Positions 1 to 9,967 are shown, counted from the first letter of the stretch. The stretch is DNA of 64,000 nt from Poindextera sp963719975 (GCA_963719975.1 CAVRED010000001.1:124001-188000), one strand, 5' to 3'. Notes: generated from the sequence alone by a model not told the origin. Translations and numbers: made by a program.

Positions 1-2
1 CG

Positions 3-512
3 CTCGCGCCGATCCACCGCGCCCAGCGCTCCAACGTGCCGCTCGAGGCGATCCTCGGCCGCGGCGGCTTCGACCTGGACCGCATCCTCACGCTCGAGCC
101 GGAGTTCCTCAATCCGGCGCACGGCGAGCCGGGTCACGTGCACGACGAGGACTGCGAGCACGATCACGGGCACGATCACGGGCACGGCCACGAACACCAC
201 GACCACGTCCACGACGACGACATCAAAGGCGTGGCCCTGACCCTCGACGCGCCGGTGAACGGCGCGGCGGTCAGCCGCTGGCTGAGCGAGCTCCTGGCCG
301 CGCAGGGACCCGACATCCTGCGCGCCAAGGGCATCGTGAACGTGAAGGGCGAGGACCGCCGCCTGGTGTTTCAGGCCGTCCACATGATCCTGGAAGGCGA
401 CCTCCAGCGGCCATGGCGCGACGACGAGGCGCGCACGAGCCGCATGGTCTTCATCGGCCGTAATCTGGATGAAGCGGCGCTCCGCGCCGGCTTCGAGGCC
501 TGCGCCGCCTAA
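3..512 (+). CDS. CobW-family G3E GTPase, C-terminal part (5' end outside window)
   Basis: Only the last ~169 residues are present; the frame is open from base 3, so the gene begins upstream. The visible part runs through the RAQRSNVPLE / RGGFDLDRIL segment typical of the end of the GTPase domain. It then has a histidine/aspartate-rich linker (HDHGHDHGHGHEHHDHVH) and a CobW C-terminal domain (IKGVALTL ... GDLQRPWRDDEARTSRMVFIG). Members of this family act as metal chaperones or metal-centre insertases, and the His-rich stretch is the expected Zn/Co/Ni-binding loop. The metal and client cannot be told from this part. The stop overlaps the stop of the convergent exbD by 3 bases. Confidence 0.9.
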   Translation, partial: LAPIHRAQRSNVPLEAILGRGGFDLDRILTLEPEFLNPAHGEPGHVHDEDCEHDHGHDHGHGHEHHDHVHDDDIKGVALTLDAPVNGAAVSRWLSELLAAQGPDILRAKGIVNVKGEDRRLVFQAVHMILEGDLQRPWRDDEARTSRMVFIGRNLDEAALRAGFEACAA

Positions 513-955
513 GCGCCGGGCACGTTCTCGGTGATCAGCGCGACCTTGTAGAAGCCGTCGGTCTGCAGCTGGTTCACCACCTCCATGAAGTCCTTGTACT
601 TCACGGTGCGGTCGGCGCGGATCAGGACGTTCTGCGACTGCGGATTGGAGCCGCCGAAGGCGCGCGTCAGGTCGCCGCCCAACGTGGCCAGCGAGGTGCT
701 GGTGTTGTTCCCCTTGATCACCAGCGTGAGCTTGGAGTCCTCGCCGATCGACAGGTAGGTCGGCTTGTCGTTCGGATTCTGGTTCTCCTGCGCCGGCGGC
801 AGGTCGATCTTGATCGCCACCGTCGCCAGCGGGATCGACACCATGAAGATGATCAGCAGCACCAGCATCACGTCGACGAACGGCGTGACGTTGATGTCGG
901 CGTTCTGGCCGAGCTCGTATTTCCCGCCCTTCTTGCCGCCAAGCTTGACTGCCAT
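509..955 (-). CDS. exbD: ExbD/TolR-family biopolymer transport protein
   Basis: A 148-aa inner-membrane protein with one N-terminal membrane segment (about residues 25-47) preceded by NADINVTPFVDVMLVLL. Asp28 in FVDV is the position of the proton-carrying aspartate of ExbD/TolR. A periplasmic domain follows (VLIRADRTVKYKDFMEVVNQLQTDGFYKVALITE). ExbD works with ExbB to energise TonB-dependent outer-membrane uptake. No exbB or tonB lies next to it here; it stands alone, convergent with the CobW gene. It is probably a second ExbD of a TonB system, but TolR cannot be excluded. Confidence 0.9.
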   Translation of the reverse strand: MAVKLGGKKGGKYELGQNADINVTPFVDVMLVLLIIFMVSIPLATVAIKIDLPPAQENQNPNDKPTYLSIGEDSKLTLVIKGNNTSTSLATLGGDLTRAFGGSNPQSQNVLIRADRTVKYKDFMEVVNQLQTDGFYKVALITENVPGA

Positions 956-1053
956 TCACTCGTTCTCCGCCTGCGCGCGGCCGTCTTGGTCCGCGCGGTT
1001 TGCGCGACTAGAACCATGAATGCCCCCGTCTCGTAAAGCCCAAGCCAACCCCG

Positions 1054-2027
1054 ATGACTCTGGACGCCTACGTCACCGAAGCCCTGTTCGACCGATCGGG
1101 CGCCGCCTGGTTCGCGCTCGGCGACGGGAGCGTGGCCCGCGAGGGCGGCGAGCGGATCGAAGCGCACGCGGGCGGGGCGATCCTGGCCGCCGTCCCGCAT
1201 CCGAGCGGCGAGGGGCTGGTGACCGGCGGCGACGACGGGCGGCTGGTCTGGACAAGGGCGGGCGCGACGAAAGGTCTCGCCGAGTTCAAGGGCCGCTGGA
1301 TCGACGTGGTGGCGACGAGCGCGGAGTCGGGGCTGATCGCCTTCGGCGCCGGGCGCGAGGCGCGGGTGCTCGACGCCAAGGACGCGGCTTTCGAGCGCGT
1401 CTTCGCCCACGAGAAATCGGTGGCGAGCCTCGCCTTCGATCCGCGCGGCCGGCGCCTGGCGGCGGCCACCTACGGCGGCGCGGTGCTCTGGTACGCCCGC
1501 ATCGCCGAGCAGAAGCCGGTGCTGCTCAAGTGGCCAGGCAGCCACATCCTGGTCGTGTTCAGCCCGGACGGCCGGTTTCTGATGTCCTCGATGCAGGAGA
1601 ACGAGCTGCACGGCTGGCGGCTCGCCGACGGCAAGGACCTGCGCATGGGCGGCTATCCGGCCAAGGTGAAGAGCCTGGTCTTCCTCTCCAAGGGCATGCT
1701 CATGGCCACCGCCGGCGCGCCGGGCGCGGTCGTCTGGCCGTTCGCCGGGGCCGACGGGCCGATGGGCAAGGAGGCCGCCGAGATCGGCTTCGACGAAGGC
1801 TCGCTGGTCGCCCGCGTCGCCGCCGCGCCCGACCGCACCGTGCTGGCGGCGGGCCTCGAGCGACGGCCGCGTCTGGGCCTGCGACCTCACCTCCCGCCGG
1901 CTCGAGCCGGTCAAGGCGGAGCCAGGCCCCCCGATCACCGCCCTCGCCATGTCCGCCGGACGCCAAACGCCTCGCCTGGGGCGACGAAGACGGCGGCGCC
2001 AGCGTGGTGGACCTGCCCGGGTTCTAG
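1054..2027 (+). CDS. WD40-repeat (beta-propeller) protein, frameshifted
   Basis: About 320 aa when read through two shifts. It begins MTLDAYVTEALFDRSG and shows repeated WD40-like units with GG-DGRLVW, FDPRGRRLAAATYGGAVLWY, FSPDGRFLMSS and AMSADAKRLAWGDEDGG, ending VVDLPGF. Such propellers are protein-interaction scaffolds, and no enzymatic motif is visible. The frame changes near 1855 (an extra G in GCGGCGGGCC) and near 1955 (an extra G in CGCCGGACGCC). Removing one base at each point restores a continuous WD40 protein, so these look like sequence errors. The start is the ATG 98 bp from the divergent exbD. Confidence 0.75.
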
Positions 2028-2116
2028 GCGCGGCGGCCCAACCTCCGCTCATCCCGCGCAAGCGGGCCAAGGGTGTCTTCGCTGGCGGCCCGATGCGGTC
2101 GCCGCCGCCTGAATGG

Positions 2117-2210
2117 ACCACCAAGCACACCAAGCAGTCCAAGAGGCGGTGATTGGCCGGCGCGTTTGAGCCCGCTCCGAACCCTTGGTGTGCTTGGTGT
2201 GCTTGGTGGT
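2117..2210. repeat. ACCACCAAGCACACCAAG inverted repeat, copy 1
   Basis: The 18-base arm ACCACCAAGCACACCAAG (2117-2134) recurs as its exact reverse complement at 2193-2210, so the ~94-bp unit can fold into a long hairpin with a ~58-base loop. A second copy with the same two arms lies at 14718-14811. Both copies follow a gene end and are followed by TTGAAAT. It reads as a dispersed extragenic palindrome, perhaps also acting as a transcript end. Confidence 0.85.
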
Positions 2211-2283
2211 TGAAATGGCCGGGGGTTCCGGCTTTCGCCGGGACGAGGGAACTCTTAAAGTCGGCGTAAAGTCGGGGCCGTGA

Positions 2284-3029
2284 TTGAGCGCTGAACGACG
2301 ATCGAAGGTGACGGGCGCGACGCCCGCCAGACGCGGCGGAGTGCTGCGCTTCGTTGGCCGGGTCCTCGCCGTCGCGCTCGTCCTCCTCGTCGTCGTCCCC
2401 CCCGCCAGCGTGGTCGTCTACAAGCTGGTGCCGCCGCCGATCACCATCCTGATGGTCGAGCGGCTGATCGAGGGCCACGGCATGGACTATCGCTGGCGCT
2501 CGCTCAGCCAGATGTCGCCTGACCTGCCCGAGGCGGCCGTCGCCTCCGAGGACGCCCGCTTCTGCCAGCACCACGGCTTCGACTTTCCAGGCCATCCAGG
2601 CGGCGATGAAGCAGGATCAGAAGCATCCGAACCGCATCCGCGGCGGCTCGACCATCAGCCAGCAGACGGCCAAGAACGTCTTCCTCTGGCCGGGCCGCGA
2701 CTACGTCAGGAAGGGCGATCGAGGCGTGGTACACGGTCCTGATCGAGCTCGTCTGGGGCAAGCCGCGCATCATGGAGATGTACCTCAACGTCGTGGAGTT
2801 CGGCCCAGGCGTCTACGGCGCCGAAGCCGCCAGCGAGCACGTCTTCCACAAGCACGCCTCCGAGCTTTCGGCCGGCGGAGGCCGCCCGCCTGATCGCCGT
2901 CCTGCCCAAGCCGCTCGGATGGAACGCCGCCGACCCCAGCCGCTACGTCGTGCAGCCGCACCGAACAAGGTCGACCGCGCGATGGGAACGGTCCGCAACG
3001 CCGGCCTCGCCGACTGCGTCGGGCGCTGA
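2284..3029 (+). CDS. mtgA: Monofunctional peptidoglycan glycosyltransferase MtgA, multiply frameshifted
   Basis: The protein can be followed through four shifts. It has an N-terminal membrane anchor (VLAVALVLLVVVPPASVVVY), then the GT51 motifs: ASEDARFCQHHGFDF (catalytic Glu), IRGGSTISQQTAKNVFLWPGR, ELVWGKPRIMEMYLNVVEFG (second Glu region) and EAARLIAVLPKPLGWN. MtgA polymerises lipid II into glycan strands at the inner membrane. Shifts lie near 2588 (an extra T), 2712 (an extra G), 2873 (an extra C) and 2960. All conserved motifs survive in one frame or another, so the gene is probably intact in the organism. The start is a TTG at 2284. Confidence 0.85.
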
Positions 3030-3139
3030 AGGGTCAGACGGCGGTAACCTCTGGCGTGTAGCGTTGCCGCCCGCGCACGCCTTGCCTCGCGCGCGCAAGC
3101 GGCGTATCTGCCGCGCGCTCGACGAAAAGGAGACGTCCG

Positions 3140-4172
3140 ATGGGTTACCGGGTGGCCGTTGTCGGCGCCACGGGCAACGTGGGCCGCGAGATGCTCGTGA
3201 TCCTCGAGGAGCTCGAGTTCCCGGTCGACGAGATCCGCGCCGTGGCCTCGCGCAACTCCATGGGCCGCGAGGTCAACTTCGGCGACAAGAGCCTCTATTG
3301 CGAGGCGATCGAGACCTTCGACTTCAGCCAGGTCGACGTCGTCCTGATGAGCGTCTCCGGCGCCTTCTCGCGCGAGTGGAGCCCGAAGATCGCCGCCGCC
3401 GGCGCGCTGGTGATCGACAACTCCTCCGCCTGGCGGATGGACCCCGACGTGCCGCTGATCGTGCCGGAGGTGAACCCCGAGGCGATCGCCCTGGCGCGCA
3501 AGAAGCGCATCATCGCCAACCCGAACTGCTCGACCGCCCAGCTGGTGGTCGCGCTGAAGCCGCTGCACGACGCGGCGACGATCAAGCGGGCCGTGGTCTC
3601 GACCTACCAGTCGGTCTCCGGCTCGGGCAAGGCGGCGATGGACGAGCTCTGGGACCAGACCAAGGCGGTCTATTCGCTCGGGGCGACCGCGCCCAAGGTC
3701 TATCCCAAGCAGATCGCCTTCAACGTCATCCCCTTCGCCAACAACTTCATGGACGACGGCTACACCGACGAAGAGCACAAGATGTGGAACGAGACCCACA
3801 AGATGCTCGACCGCGCGATCAAGCTCACCGTCACCTGCGTGCGCGTGCCCGTGTTCGTCGGCCACTCCGAGGCGGTGAACCTCGAGTTCGAGCGCCCGCT
3901 GGACGAGGACGATGCGCGCGAGATCCTGCGCGAGGCGCCCGGGCGTCGTCGTCGTCGATAAGCACGACCCGACCGGCTACGCGACGCCGAAGGATGCCCA
4001 GGGCGAGTTTGCCGTGTTCGTCAGCCGCATCCGCAACGACCCGACCGTCGAGCACGGCCTGAACATCTGGGTGGTATCGGACAACCTGCGCAAAGGCGCG
4101 GCGCTCAACGCCGTCCAGATCGCCCAGCTTGCCGACGAACACGGCCTGATCGGGCACAAGATCCTGGCATGA
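3140..4172 (+). CDS. asd: Aspartate-semialdehyde dehydrogenase, one frameshift
   Basis: Reduces aspartyl phosphate to aspartate semialdehyde with NADPH, the branch point to lysine/diaminopimelate, threonine and methionine. The N-terminus has the dinucleotide motif VVGATGNVG (7-15) and the active-site cysteine is Cys130 in ANPNCSTAQ. The substrate-side segment TYQSVSGSGKAAMDEL follows. The frame shifts near 3943, where CGCCCGGGCG carries one G too many; it then continues VVVVDKHDPTGYATP to IGHKILA. An AAAAGGAGA ribosome site lies 8 bases before the ATG. The end overlaps the rarD start in ATGA, so the two are translationally coupled. Confidence 0.95.
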
Positions 4173-5110
4173 CCCCCACCGCAGCGGCGCCGGGCGGTCA
4201 ACACCGCCAGGCGTTGGCGGCGGCGTTGGCCTGCTACCTGATCTGGGGCGCGGTCCCCGGCCTCTTCATCCTCATGGATCGCCTGGGCGCGAGCCCCTGG
4301 GAGATCCTCGGCCAGCGCGCGCTCTGGTCGCCGCTGTGGGCCGCCGGGCTGGTGGTCGCCGCCGGCCAGACGCGCGAGGCGCTCGGCGTCTTTACGCGCC
4401 CGCGGACACTTGGCCTGCTTCTCGTCTCGGCGACGCTGATCGGGTCCAACTGGGCGGTGTTCATCTGGGCGGTGAACAACGGCCACAACATCGACTCCAG
4501 CCTCGGTTACTTCATCAACCCGCTGCTCAACATGGCGGTGGGCGCGGTGTTGTTCCGCGAGCGGATCGACGTCGTCGCCTGGACCGCCATCGCCATCGCC
4601 GCCGTTGGCGTGGCGCTGCAGACCGTCGCCCTCGGCCACCTGCCGCTGATCTCGCTCTTCCTCGCCGCCTCCTTCTGCACCTACGGGGTCATCCGCAAGC
4701 GCGTCGCCGCCTCGGCGCAGACCGGCCTGTTGATCGAGTGCCTGATCATCGCTGGACCCGGCGTCGCCTACGTGGTCTGGCTGCACGGCCATGGCGGCGG
4801 CGTCTTCGGACATGCGCTCGCGCCCACGCTGCTGCTGTTGCTCGCTGGACCGGTCACCGTCGCGCCGCTCGCGCTGTTCTCCTGGTCGGCCCGCCGGCTG
4901 CCGTTCTCGACGCTGGGGTTCCTGCAGTACATCGGACCGACGCTGGGGTTCATCACCGGCCTGGCGACCGGTGAGACGCTGACCCCGCTCCGCGCGGTCT
5001 CCTTCGTCTTCATCTGGACCGGCGCGCTGGTGTTCGTCTTCGGCGCCTTCCGCGCCGCCCGCGCGCTGCGTCGGCCAATTTCACCGTCATCCCCCGCTGG
5101 AGCTGCGTAA
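4169..5110 (+). CDS. rarD: RarD-type EamA-family permease
   Basis: A 313-aa membrane protein of ten predicted helices from the drug/metabolite (EamA) superfamily, with the RarD signature near the start (LACYLIWGAVPGLFILMD) and GSNWAVFIWAVNNGHNIDSSLGYFINPLLN. RarD proteins were named for chloramphenicol sensitivity; their substrate is not established. It overlaps asd by four bases. The last codons (SPSSPAGAA) fall inside the 5083-5191 palindromic repeat, so the repeat supplies the C-terminus and the stop. Confidence 0.85.
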   Translation: MTPTAAAPGGQHRQALAAALACYLIWGAVPGLFILMDRLGASPWEILGQRALWSPLWAAGLVVAAGQTREALGVFTRPRTLGLLLVSATLIGSNWAVFIWAVNNGHNIDSSLGYFINPLLNMAVGAVLFRERIDVVAWTAIAIAAVGVALQTVALGHLPLISLFLAASFCTYGVIRKRVAASAQTGLLIECLIIAGPGVAYVVWLHGHGGGVFGHALAPTLLLLLAGPVTVAPLALFSWSARRLPFSTLGFLQYIGPTLGFITGLATGETLTPLRAVSFVFIWTGALVFVFGAFRAARALRRPISPSSPAGAA

Positions 5111-5191
5111 GCAGCGGAATGCGGGGGACCCATGAACGCCTGATCCAGCACGGTGATCATGGGTCGCCCGAACAAGCCGGGCGATGACGGT
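5083..5191. repeat. Nested-hairpin extragenic repeat between convergent genes
   Basis: The outer arms ACCGTCAT (5083-5090) and ATGACGGT (5184-5191) enclose three inner hairpins. These are CCCCCGC/GCGGGGG (5091-5127), ACCCATGA/TCATGGGT (about 5128-5164) and CGCCCG/CGGGCG (about 5165-5182). It sits between convergent rarD and the pyridoxal kinase, overlapping the rarD stop. It resembles a dispersed alphaproteobacterial palindromic element and could also terminate both transcripts. Confidence 0.75.
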
Positions 5192-5199
5192 TGTGATAG

Positions 5200-6022
5200 C
5201 TAGAGTTTTTCGATCCTGACGCGCTTCGACGGCGACAGCCGGGCGGGGAAGGCGGTGACCGGCAGCTCGTCCGCCTCGTCGGCCCTGGCCACCGCCTCCG
5301 CGACGCCGCCGACGGCGGCGGCGAGCGCGGCGCGGGGGCTGCGACCGGCGATCCGGGCGGCGGTGAAGAGCGCGGTCAGGAGGTCGCCCGTGCCCTTCGG
5401 GGCCGAGCGCGCGCGGGGGTGCAGCGCGATCCACGCCCCGGTCGCGTCGACGTAGAGCGTCCCGATCTCCTCGCCGGCCGGCACGGACGAGACCAGCACC
5501 GGCCGGTCAAGGCTGCGCGCGCCGCGCAGCGCATCGTCGATGCTCGCGACCGGCTCGTCGATCAGCCGGCCGAGCTCCCAGGCGTTGGGCGTGAGCAGGT
5601 CCGCGCGTGGGACGAGGCGCTGCTCGATCGCGCTCGCGACCACCTCGCGCACGTAGAGGCCGCGCTCCTCGTCGCCCATGATCGGATCGACCACGATCAA
5701 CGCTTCCGGGCTGCCCGCCCGCGCCGTCGCGATCGCGTCGGCGGCGACGGCCACTTGCTCGGCGAGGGCGAAGTAGCCGGTGATCACCGCGGCCAGGCGC
5801 TGGAAGTGGCCCTGCGCGTCGACGCCCTTCAGCATGCTGGCCATGGTCTCGGCCTCGACCGGCTTGCCGCCCGGGCGCGCCAAAGCCGGGATGGCGGCCG
5901 AGCTGAACGGTGGGCACCAGGATGGGCTCCAGCCCCAGCCGCGCCAGCACCATCGCCTGCGCCCCGCCGCCCACCCGGCTCGCGGCCACGAACGAGGAGA
6001 GGATGAGGACGGCGGGCGGCAT
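5200..6022 (-). CDS. pdxY: Pyridoxal/pyridoxamine kinase, one frameshift
   Basis: A ribokinase-fold vitamin B6 kinase of about 273 aa. The N-terminus (MPPAVLILSSFVAASRVGGGAQAM) holds the start of the substrate pocket. Downstream come VITGYFALAEQV, VVDPIMGDE, LTPNAWELGRLI and the phosphate-binding/catalytic SAPKGTGDLLTALF, whose Asp is the usual catalytic base. It phosphorylates pyridoxal in the PLP salvage pathway. The frame shifts near 5898, where GCCCGGGCGGC carries one extra G. PdxK and PdxY cannot be separated by eye, so the symbol is tentative. Confidence 0.85.
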
Positions 6023-6038
6023 GGCGCGCCTTGGCCGC

Positions 6039-7432
6039 TCAGTACCGGTAGTGGTCGGGCTTGAACGGGCCGGCTGGCGCGACGCCGATGTAGCTGGCCT
6101 GCTCGCCGGTCAGCTCGGTCAGCTCGACGCCGAGCTTGGCCAGGTGCAGGCGCGCGACCTTCTCGTCCAGGCGCTTGGGCAGGGTGTAGACCTTCTTCTC
6201 GTAGGCCGCCCCGTTGGTCCAGAGCTCGATCTGCGCCAGCACCTGGTTGGTGAACGAGGCGCTCATCACGAAGCTCGGGTGGCCGGTGGCGTTGCCCAGG
6301 TTCACCAGGCGCCCTTCGGAGAGGACGATGATCTTCTTCCCGTCCGGGAACTCGACGTGGTGCACCTGCGGCTTGATCTCGTCCCAGCGGTAGTTGCGCA
6401 GCGCGCTGATCTGAATCTCGGAATCGAAGTGGCCGATGTTGGCGACGATGGCGTTGTTCTTCATCTCGCGCATGTGCTCGAGGCGGATGACGTCCTTGTT
6501 GCCGGTGGCCGAGACGAAGACGTCGCCCAGCGGCGCAACCTGCTCCAGCGTCTTGACCTCATAGCCTTCCATCGCCGCCTGCAGGGCGCAGATCGGGTCG
6601 ATCTCGGTCACGATCACCCGCGCCCCGCCGTGGCGGAGCGAGGCGGCCGAGCCCTTGCCGACGTCGCCGTAGCCGCAGACGACGGCGACCTTGCCGGCCA
6701 GCATGACGTCGGTCGCCCGCCGGATGGCGTCGACCAGGCTCTCGCGGCAGCCGTAGAGGTTGTCGAACTTGGACTTGGTCACGCTGTCGTTGACGTTGAT
6801 GGCGGGGAAGGGCAGCTCGCCCCGCTCGGCCATCTGGTAGAGCCGGTGCACGCCGGTGGTCGTCTCCTCGGACACGCCTTTGATCGCCGCGCGGATGCCG
6901 GCGTAGAAGCCCGGCTTGTCGCGCAGATAGCGCTTGATCACCGCAGAACAGCGCCTCCTCCTCGTCGTTGGAGTGGTGCTCGAGGAAGTCGGCGTCCTCC
7001 TCGGCGCGCGGGCCCATGCACGCAGAGCAGGGTCGCATCGCCCCCGTCGTCGAGGATCAGGTTCGGATAGCCGCCGTCGCCCCACTCGAAGATGCGGTGG
7101 GCGTAGTCCCAGTACTCGTCCAGGCTCTCGCCCTTGAACGCGAACACCGGCGTGCCGCGCGCGGCGACGGCGGCGGCGGCATGGTCCTGGGTCGAGAAGA
7201 TGTTGCACGAGGCCCAGCGCACCTCGGCGCCCAGCGCCTGCAGCGTCTCGATCAGCACCGCGGTCTGGATGGTCATGTGCAGCGAGCCGGCGATGCGCGC
7301 GCCCTTCAGCGGCTTGTCCGCGCCGAACTCGGCCCTCAGCGCCATCAGGCCGGGCATCTCGGTCTCGGCGATCTCGATTTCCTTGCGGCCCCAGTCGGCG
7401 AGCGACAGGTCCTTCACGACATGGTCGGCCAT
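6039..7432 (-). CDS. ahcY: Adenosylhomocysteinase, two frameshifts
   Basis: Hydrolyses S-adenosylhomocysteine to adenosine and homocysteine, closing the SAM cycle; cytosolic tetramer. The N-terminus is MADHVVKDLSLADWGRKEIE, followed by ARIAGSLHMTIQTAVLIETL and the conserved SCNIFSTQDHAAAA. Past the shifts it continues FPAINVNDSVTKSKFDNLYG, the NAD-binding VVCGYGDVGKGSAASL, and ends in PFKPDHYRY, the invariant C-terminal Lys-x-x-His-Tyr-Arg-Tyr. Shifts near 7018 and 6945 disrupt the middle, and both sides match one protein. A palindrome ~70 bp upstream may be its operator. Confidence 0.95.
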
Positions 7433-7469
7433 CTCGGCGCGCTCTCCTCATCGGCGGAACGCGCGGCGT

Positions 7470-9078
7470 CTATAGCCGCGGCGCCGAGGTCGGGCAACCG
7501 AATATAAGGAAATCTTTATATGTCTTGGGCGGTCCCGAGCCTCGCCAGAACGGCTCGGCCTCGGCGAACCGCGCGTAGGCCTTCTCGGCCGCCCGGCTCG
7601 CCTGCGGCCTCGTCAGTCTGCCGCTCGCCGGCGATCAGGCCGGCGGCGAAAGCCGAGCTTGGCCGGCGCGTCGGTCGTCGCGGCGGCGGCGAGCTCGGCG
7701 GTCAGCGCTGTCGGCGGCCACGATGTCGGTCAGCGCGCCCAGGCCGTCCTGCAGCGCCTCCATCGCGGCGACGAACCGCTTCAGGCGCTTGGCCGCCTTG
7801 CCGCGCATAGAGGCCGGCGAAGAAGCCGCAGGCGTAGCGCAGCTTCTTGGCGTTGATGCGCAGCTTGTGCCGCGGCGCCGGCGCCAGCGCGGCGAGCTTG
7901 CGGCCCGCCCTGACCACCTTGCGGCGGCGGCTCGTCGAGGATCTCGCGCGGCGACCGCCTTGATCGGCCGCTCGCGCAGCGCCGCCAGCGCGGTCGTCGC
8001 CGCTCGTCCACGGCGCCGGTCTCGATCCAGGCGGCGGTCTCCAGCATCAGCGTGCGGAAGCGCTGCGGAGCCAGCGCCGCCTCGGCGCGGTCGTAGGCGC
8101 GGGTCTGGGCGGTGATCAGCGCCCGCCCAAGGTTGGCGAGGCCCATCGAGCGGGCGTGGCGCTTGGCGGCCGGGCGGAAGGTCTCGGTGATGAAGACGTC
8201 GAGGTTGCGGGCGTCGTCCAGCTCGCGGGTCAGCCACCTGAGCTCGGCCTTGATCGGCTCGACCTGGCCGTCCTCGAGCATCGGCCGGAACAGCGAGATC
8301 GCGCTGCGCAGCCGCCGCGCGCCGACGCTGCAGCTGGTGCAGCGCCTCGATGCGGCGGATATGGCGCAGCACGCGCGCGTTGTCGGCCATCTGCGCCAGG
8401 CCGGAGCCGGCGATCGCCTTGAACGCGCTCTCGGCCGTGTCGGCGCGGCTCGAGCGTCGGGATCGGCGGCCTTCACCGGCGCCAGGGCCTCGCCCTCGAG
8501 CAGGGCGTAGCCGCGCTCGGCCTTGCTGGTGAAGCTGAGGTTCATCGCCGCGACGCCGGCAAGGCTGCGCGCGAGCGTAAACAGCGCCTCGGGCTTGCCG
8601 CGCTTCAGCTCCAGCTCGAGCTCCAGGATCGGCGCCTCGCGCCTTGCCGTCGCCGATCGTGCCCGCGGTCGAGCGCCGCCTCGACGAGGCCGCCGTCGAC
8701 CCGCATCCGCCGCGCCGTCCGCTCGATGCGGGTCTCGAACGCCGGACGCAGCGTCTCGGGCCGCGCAGCCGTTCAGCGCGGCGAGCAGGGGGGTCTCGGC
8801 CGCGGCGGCGAGGTCGAGCGCTGGACCGGCGACCTCCGCCTCCCACTCGCCGCGATGCAGGCCGCTCGCCGCGCGCGGTCGTCTTCACCGTCTGGATGAA
8901 GCGGCCGGCCTCCTCGCGCACGCGCAACGCGACGCCCTCGGCGTTCAGCCGCGCGTCGGGAGTGTCGAAATAGACCGAGCGAAGGGTGACGGCTTGCGCC
9001 CTGCCGCGCCAGGTCGAGGCGCTGGCTCAGGCGTTCGGCGGCGGCGGCGTCCACCTCGAACTTGAGCTCGGTCTCCAT
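7470..9078 (-). CDS. CYTH-CHAD domain protein, heavily frameshifted
   Basis: It starts METELKFEVD, which carries the ExExK signature (E-T-E-L-K) of CYTH/triphosphate-tunnel metalloenzymes. CYTH fragments follow to about 8560. The second half is a CHAD domain rich in His/Arg/Lys helices (LRWLTRELDDARNLDVFITET, HKLRINAKKLRYACGFFAGLY). The CYTH part probably hydrolyses inorganic triphosphate; CHAD binds polyphosphate. At least six shifts prevent a single reading. The 3' end is uncertain: the best frame near the end (KAYARFAEAEPFW) runs on to a stop at 7470. Confidence 0.75.
7502..7521. promoter_or_regulatory. Candidate operator upstream of ahcY
   Basis: A 20-base near-palindrome with eight of ten base pairs symmetrical, made of ATATAAGG and TCTTTATAT half-sites, about 70 bp upstream of the ahcY ATG. 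It is AT-rich in a >70% GC setting. ArsR-type SAH-responsive regulators (SahR) are known to control ahcY through ATATAAAG-like palindromes in other proteobacteria; that assignment here is inference. It also lies in the 3' end of the upstream CYTH-CHAD gene. Confidence 0.45.
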
Positions 9079-9263
9079 CGGAACCGCGCCGTTCCTCGTT
9101 TTGGGCTGTCGCGAAATCCATGGCACGCCGGCGGCGCCGAAGCAATCGCGGCCTTCGCGCTCCATCTCGGCAAACGCGCCGCGGGGGCCTGCGCCGCCGT
9201 CCGAGATTGGCTTGCCGCCCTTGGGCGGCTCCGTGGCTCTCTCTTGGCGAACGTCGCCCGGGC

Positions 9264-9536
9264 CTACCGGTCCTCGTCGAAGCGGCTGGCGATGAGTTCG
9301 CTCAAGGCGTCGACCGCGGCCTTGGCGTCGCGGCCGTCGGCGTGGATCTCGATCGTGCAGCCCGGCCCGGCGGCCAGCATCATCAGGCCCATGATCGAGC
9401 GGGCGTCGACGGTCTGGCCGTCGCGGCTGACGGTGACCTCGGCGTCGAATTCGTTGGCCAGCTTGACGAACTTGGCCGAGGCGCGCGCGTGAAGGCCGCG
9501 TTCGTTGAGGATCTCGACCGTGCGCTCGGCCTTCAT
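9264..9536 (-). CDS. ptsH: HPr-like phosphocarrier protein
   Basis: A 90-aa protein with the phospho-accepting histidine in ERGLHARASAKFVKLA and the regulatory serine in ARSIMGLMMLAAGPG. In alphaproteobacteria this HPr belongs to the regulatory (nitrogen-type) PTS: it receives phosphate from EI-Ntr and passes it to EIIA proteins, while HprK modifies the serine. It lies 14 bp downstream of the EIIA gene and two genes from hprK, as expected. The frame is intact, one of the few such in this part of the window. Confidence 0.95.
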   Translation of the reverse strand: MKAERTVEILNERGLHARASAKFVKLANEFDAEVTVSRDGQTVDARSIMGLMMLAAGPGCTIEIHADGRDAKAAVDALSELIASRFDEDR

Positions 9537-9550
9537 CGCCGCTTCAAGCG

Positions 9551-9957
9551 CTACTTCTCGCCGGCCAGCACGTAGGAGGCCACGGAGATATACTTCCGCC
9601 CGGCCTCCTGGGCATGGGCGACGCAGGCCGCGAGCGGCTCGCGGCTCCGCGCACGCTGGCGAGCTTGATCAGCATCGGCAGGTTCAGGCCGGCGATCACT
9701 TCGGCGTGGGTCTGCTCCATCACCGAGATGGCGAGGTTCGACGGCGTGCCGCCGAACATGTCGGTCAAGAGGATCACGCCCTGGCCCTCGTCGACGACGG
9801 CGGCGGCCTTCAGGATGTCCTTGCGCCGCTCCTCCATGTCGTCTTCGGGGCCGATGCAGACGGCTTCGACCTTCGCCTGCGGCCCCACCACGTGCTCCAT
9901 GGCGGACACGAACTCTGCCGCCAATCGCCCATGGGTGACGATCACAAGCCCGATCAT
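9551..9957 (-). CDS. PTS EIIA-Man family protein, one frameshift
   Basis: About 134 aa. The N-terminal strand MIGLVIVTHGRLAAEF carries the phosphorylated histidine of the mannose-type EIIA fold, followed by GVILLTDMFGGTPSNLAIS and AGLNLPMLIKLASVR. With no sugar permease nearby, it is a regulatory EIIA (PtsM type) that senses PTS phosphorylation state. The frame shifts near 9640; the other frame gives a natural ending (HAQEAGRKYISVASYVLAGEK) with stop at 9551. It starts only ~10 bp after the hprK stop, with no rapZ between. Confidence 0.85.
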
Positions 9958-9967
9958 TTCGGAAATC

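Noticed and set aside
868..2595. A 575-codon minus-strand open frame over the WD40 and mtgA region
   Set aside because: Antisense shadow in GC-rich DNA; both plus-strand genes have family motifs.
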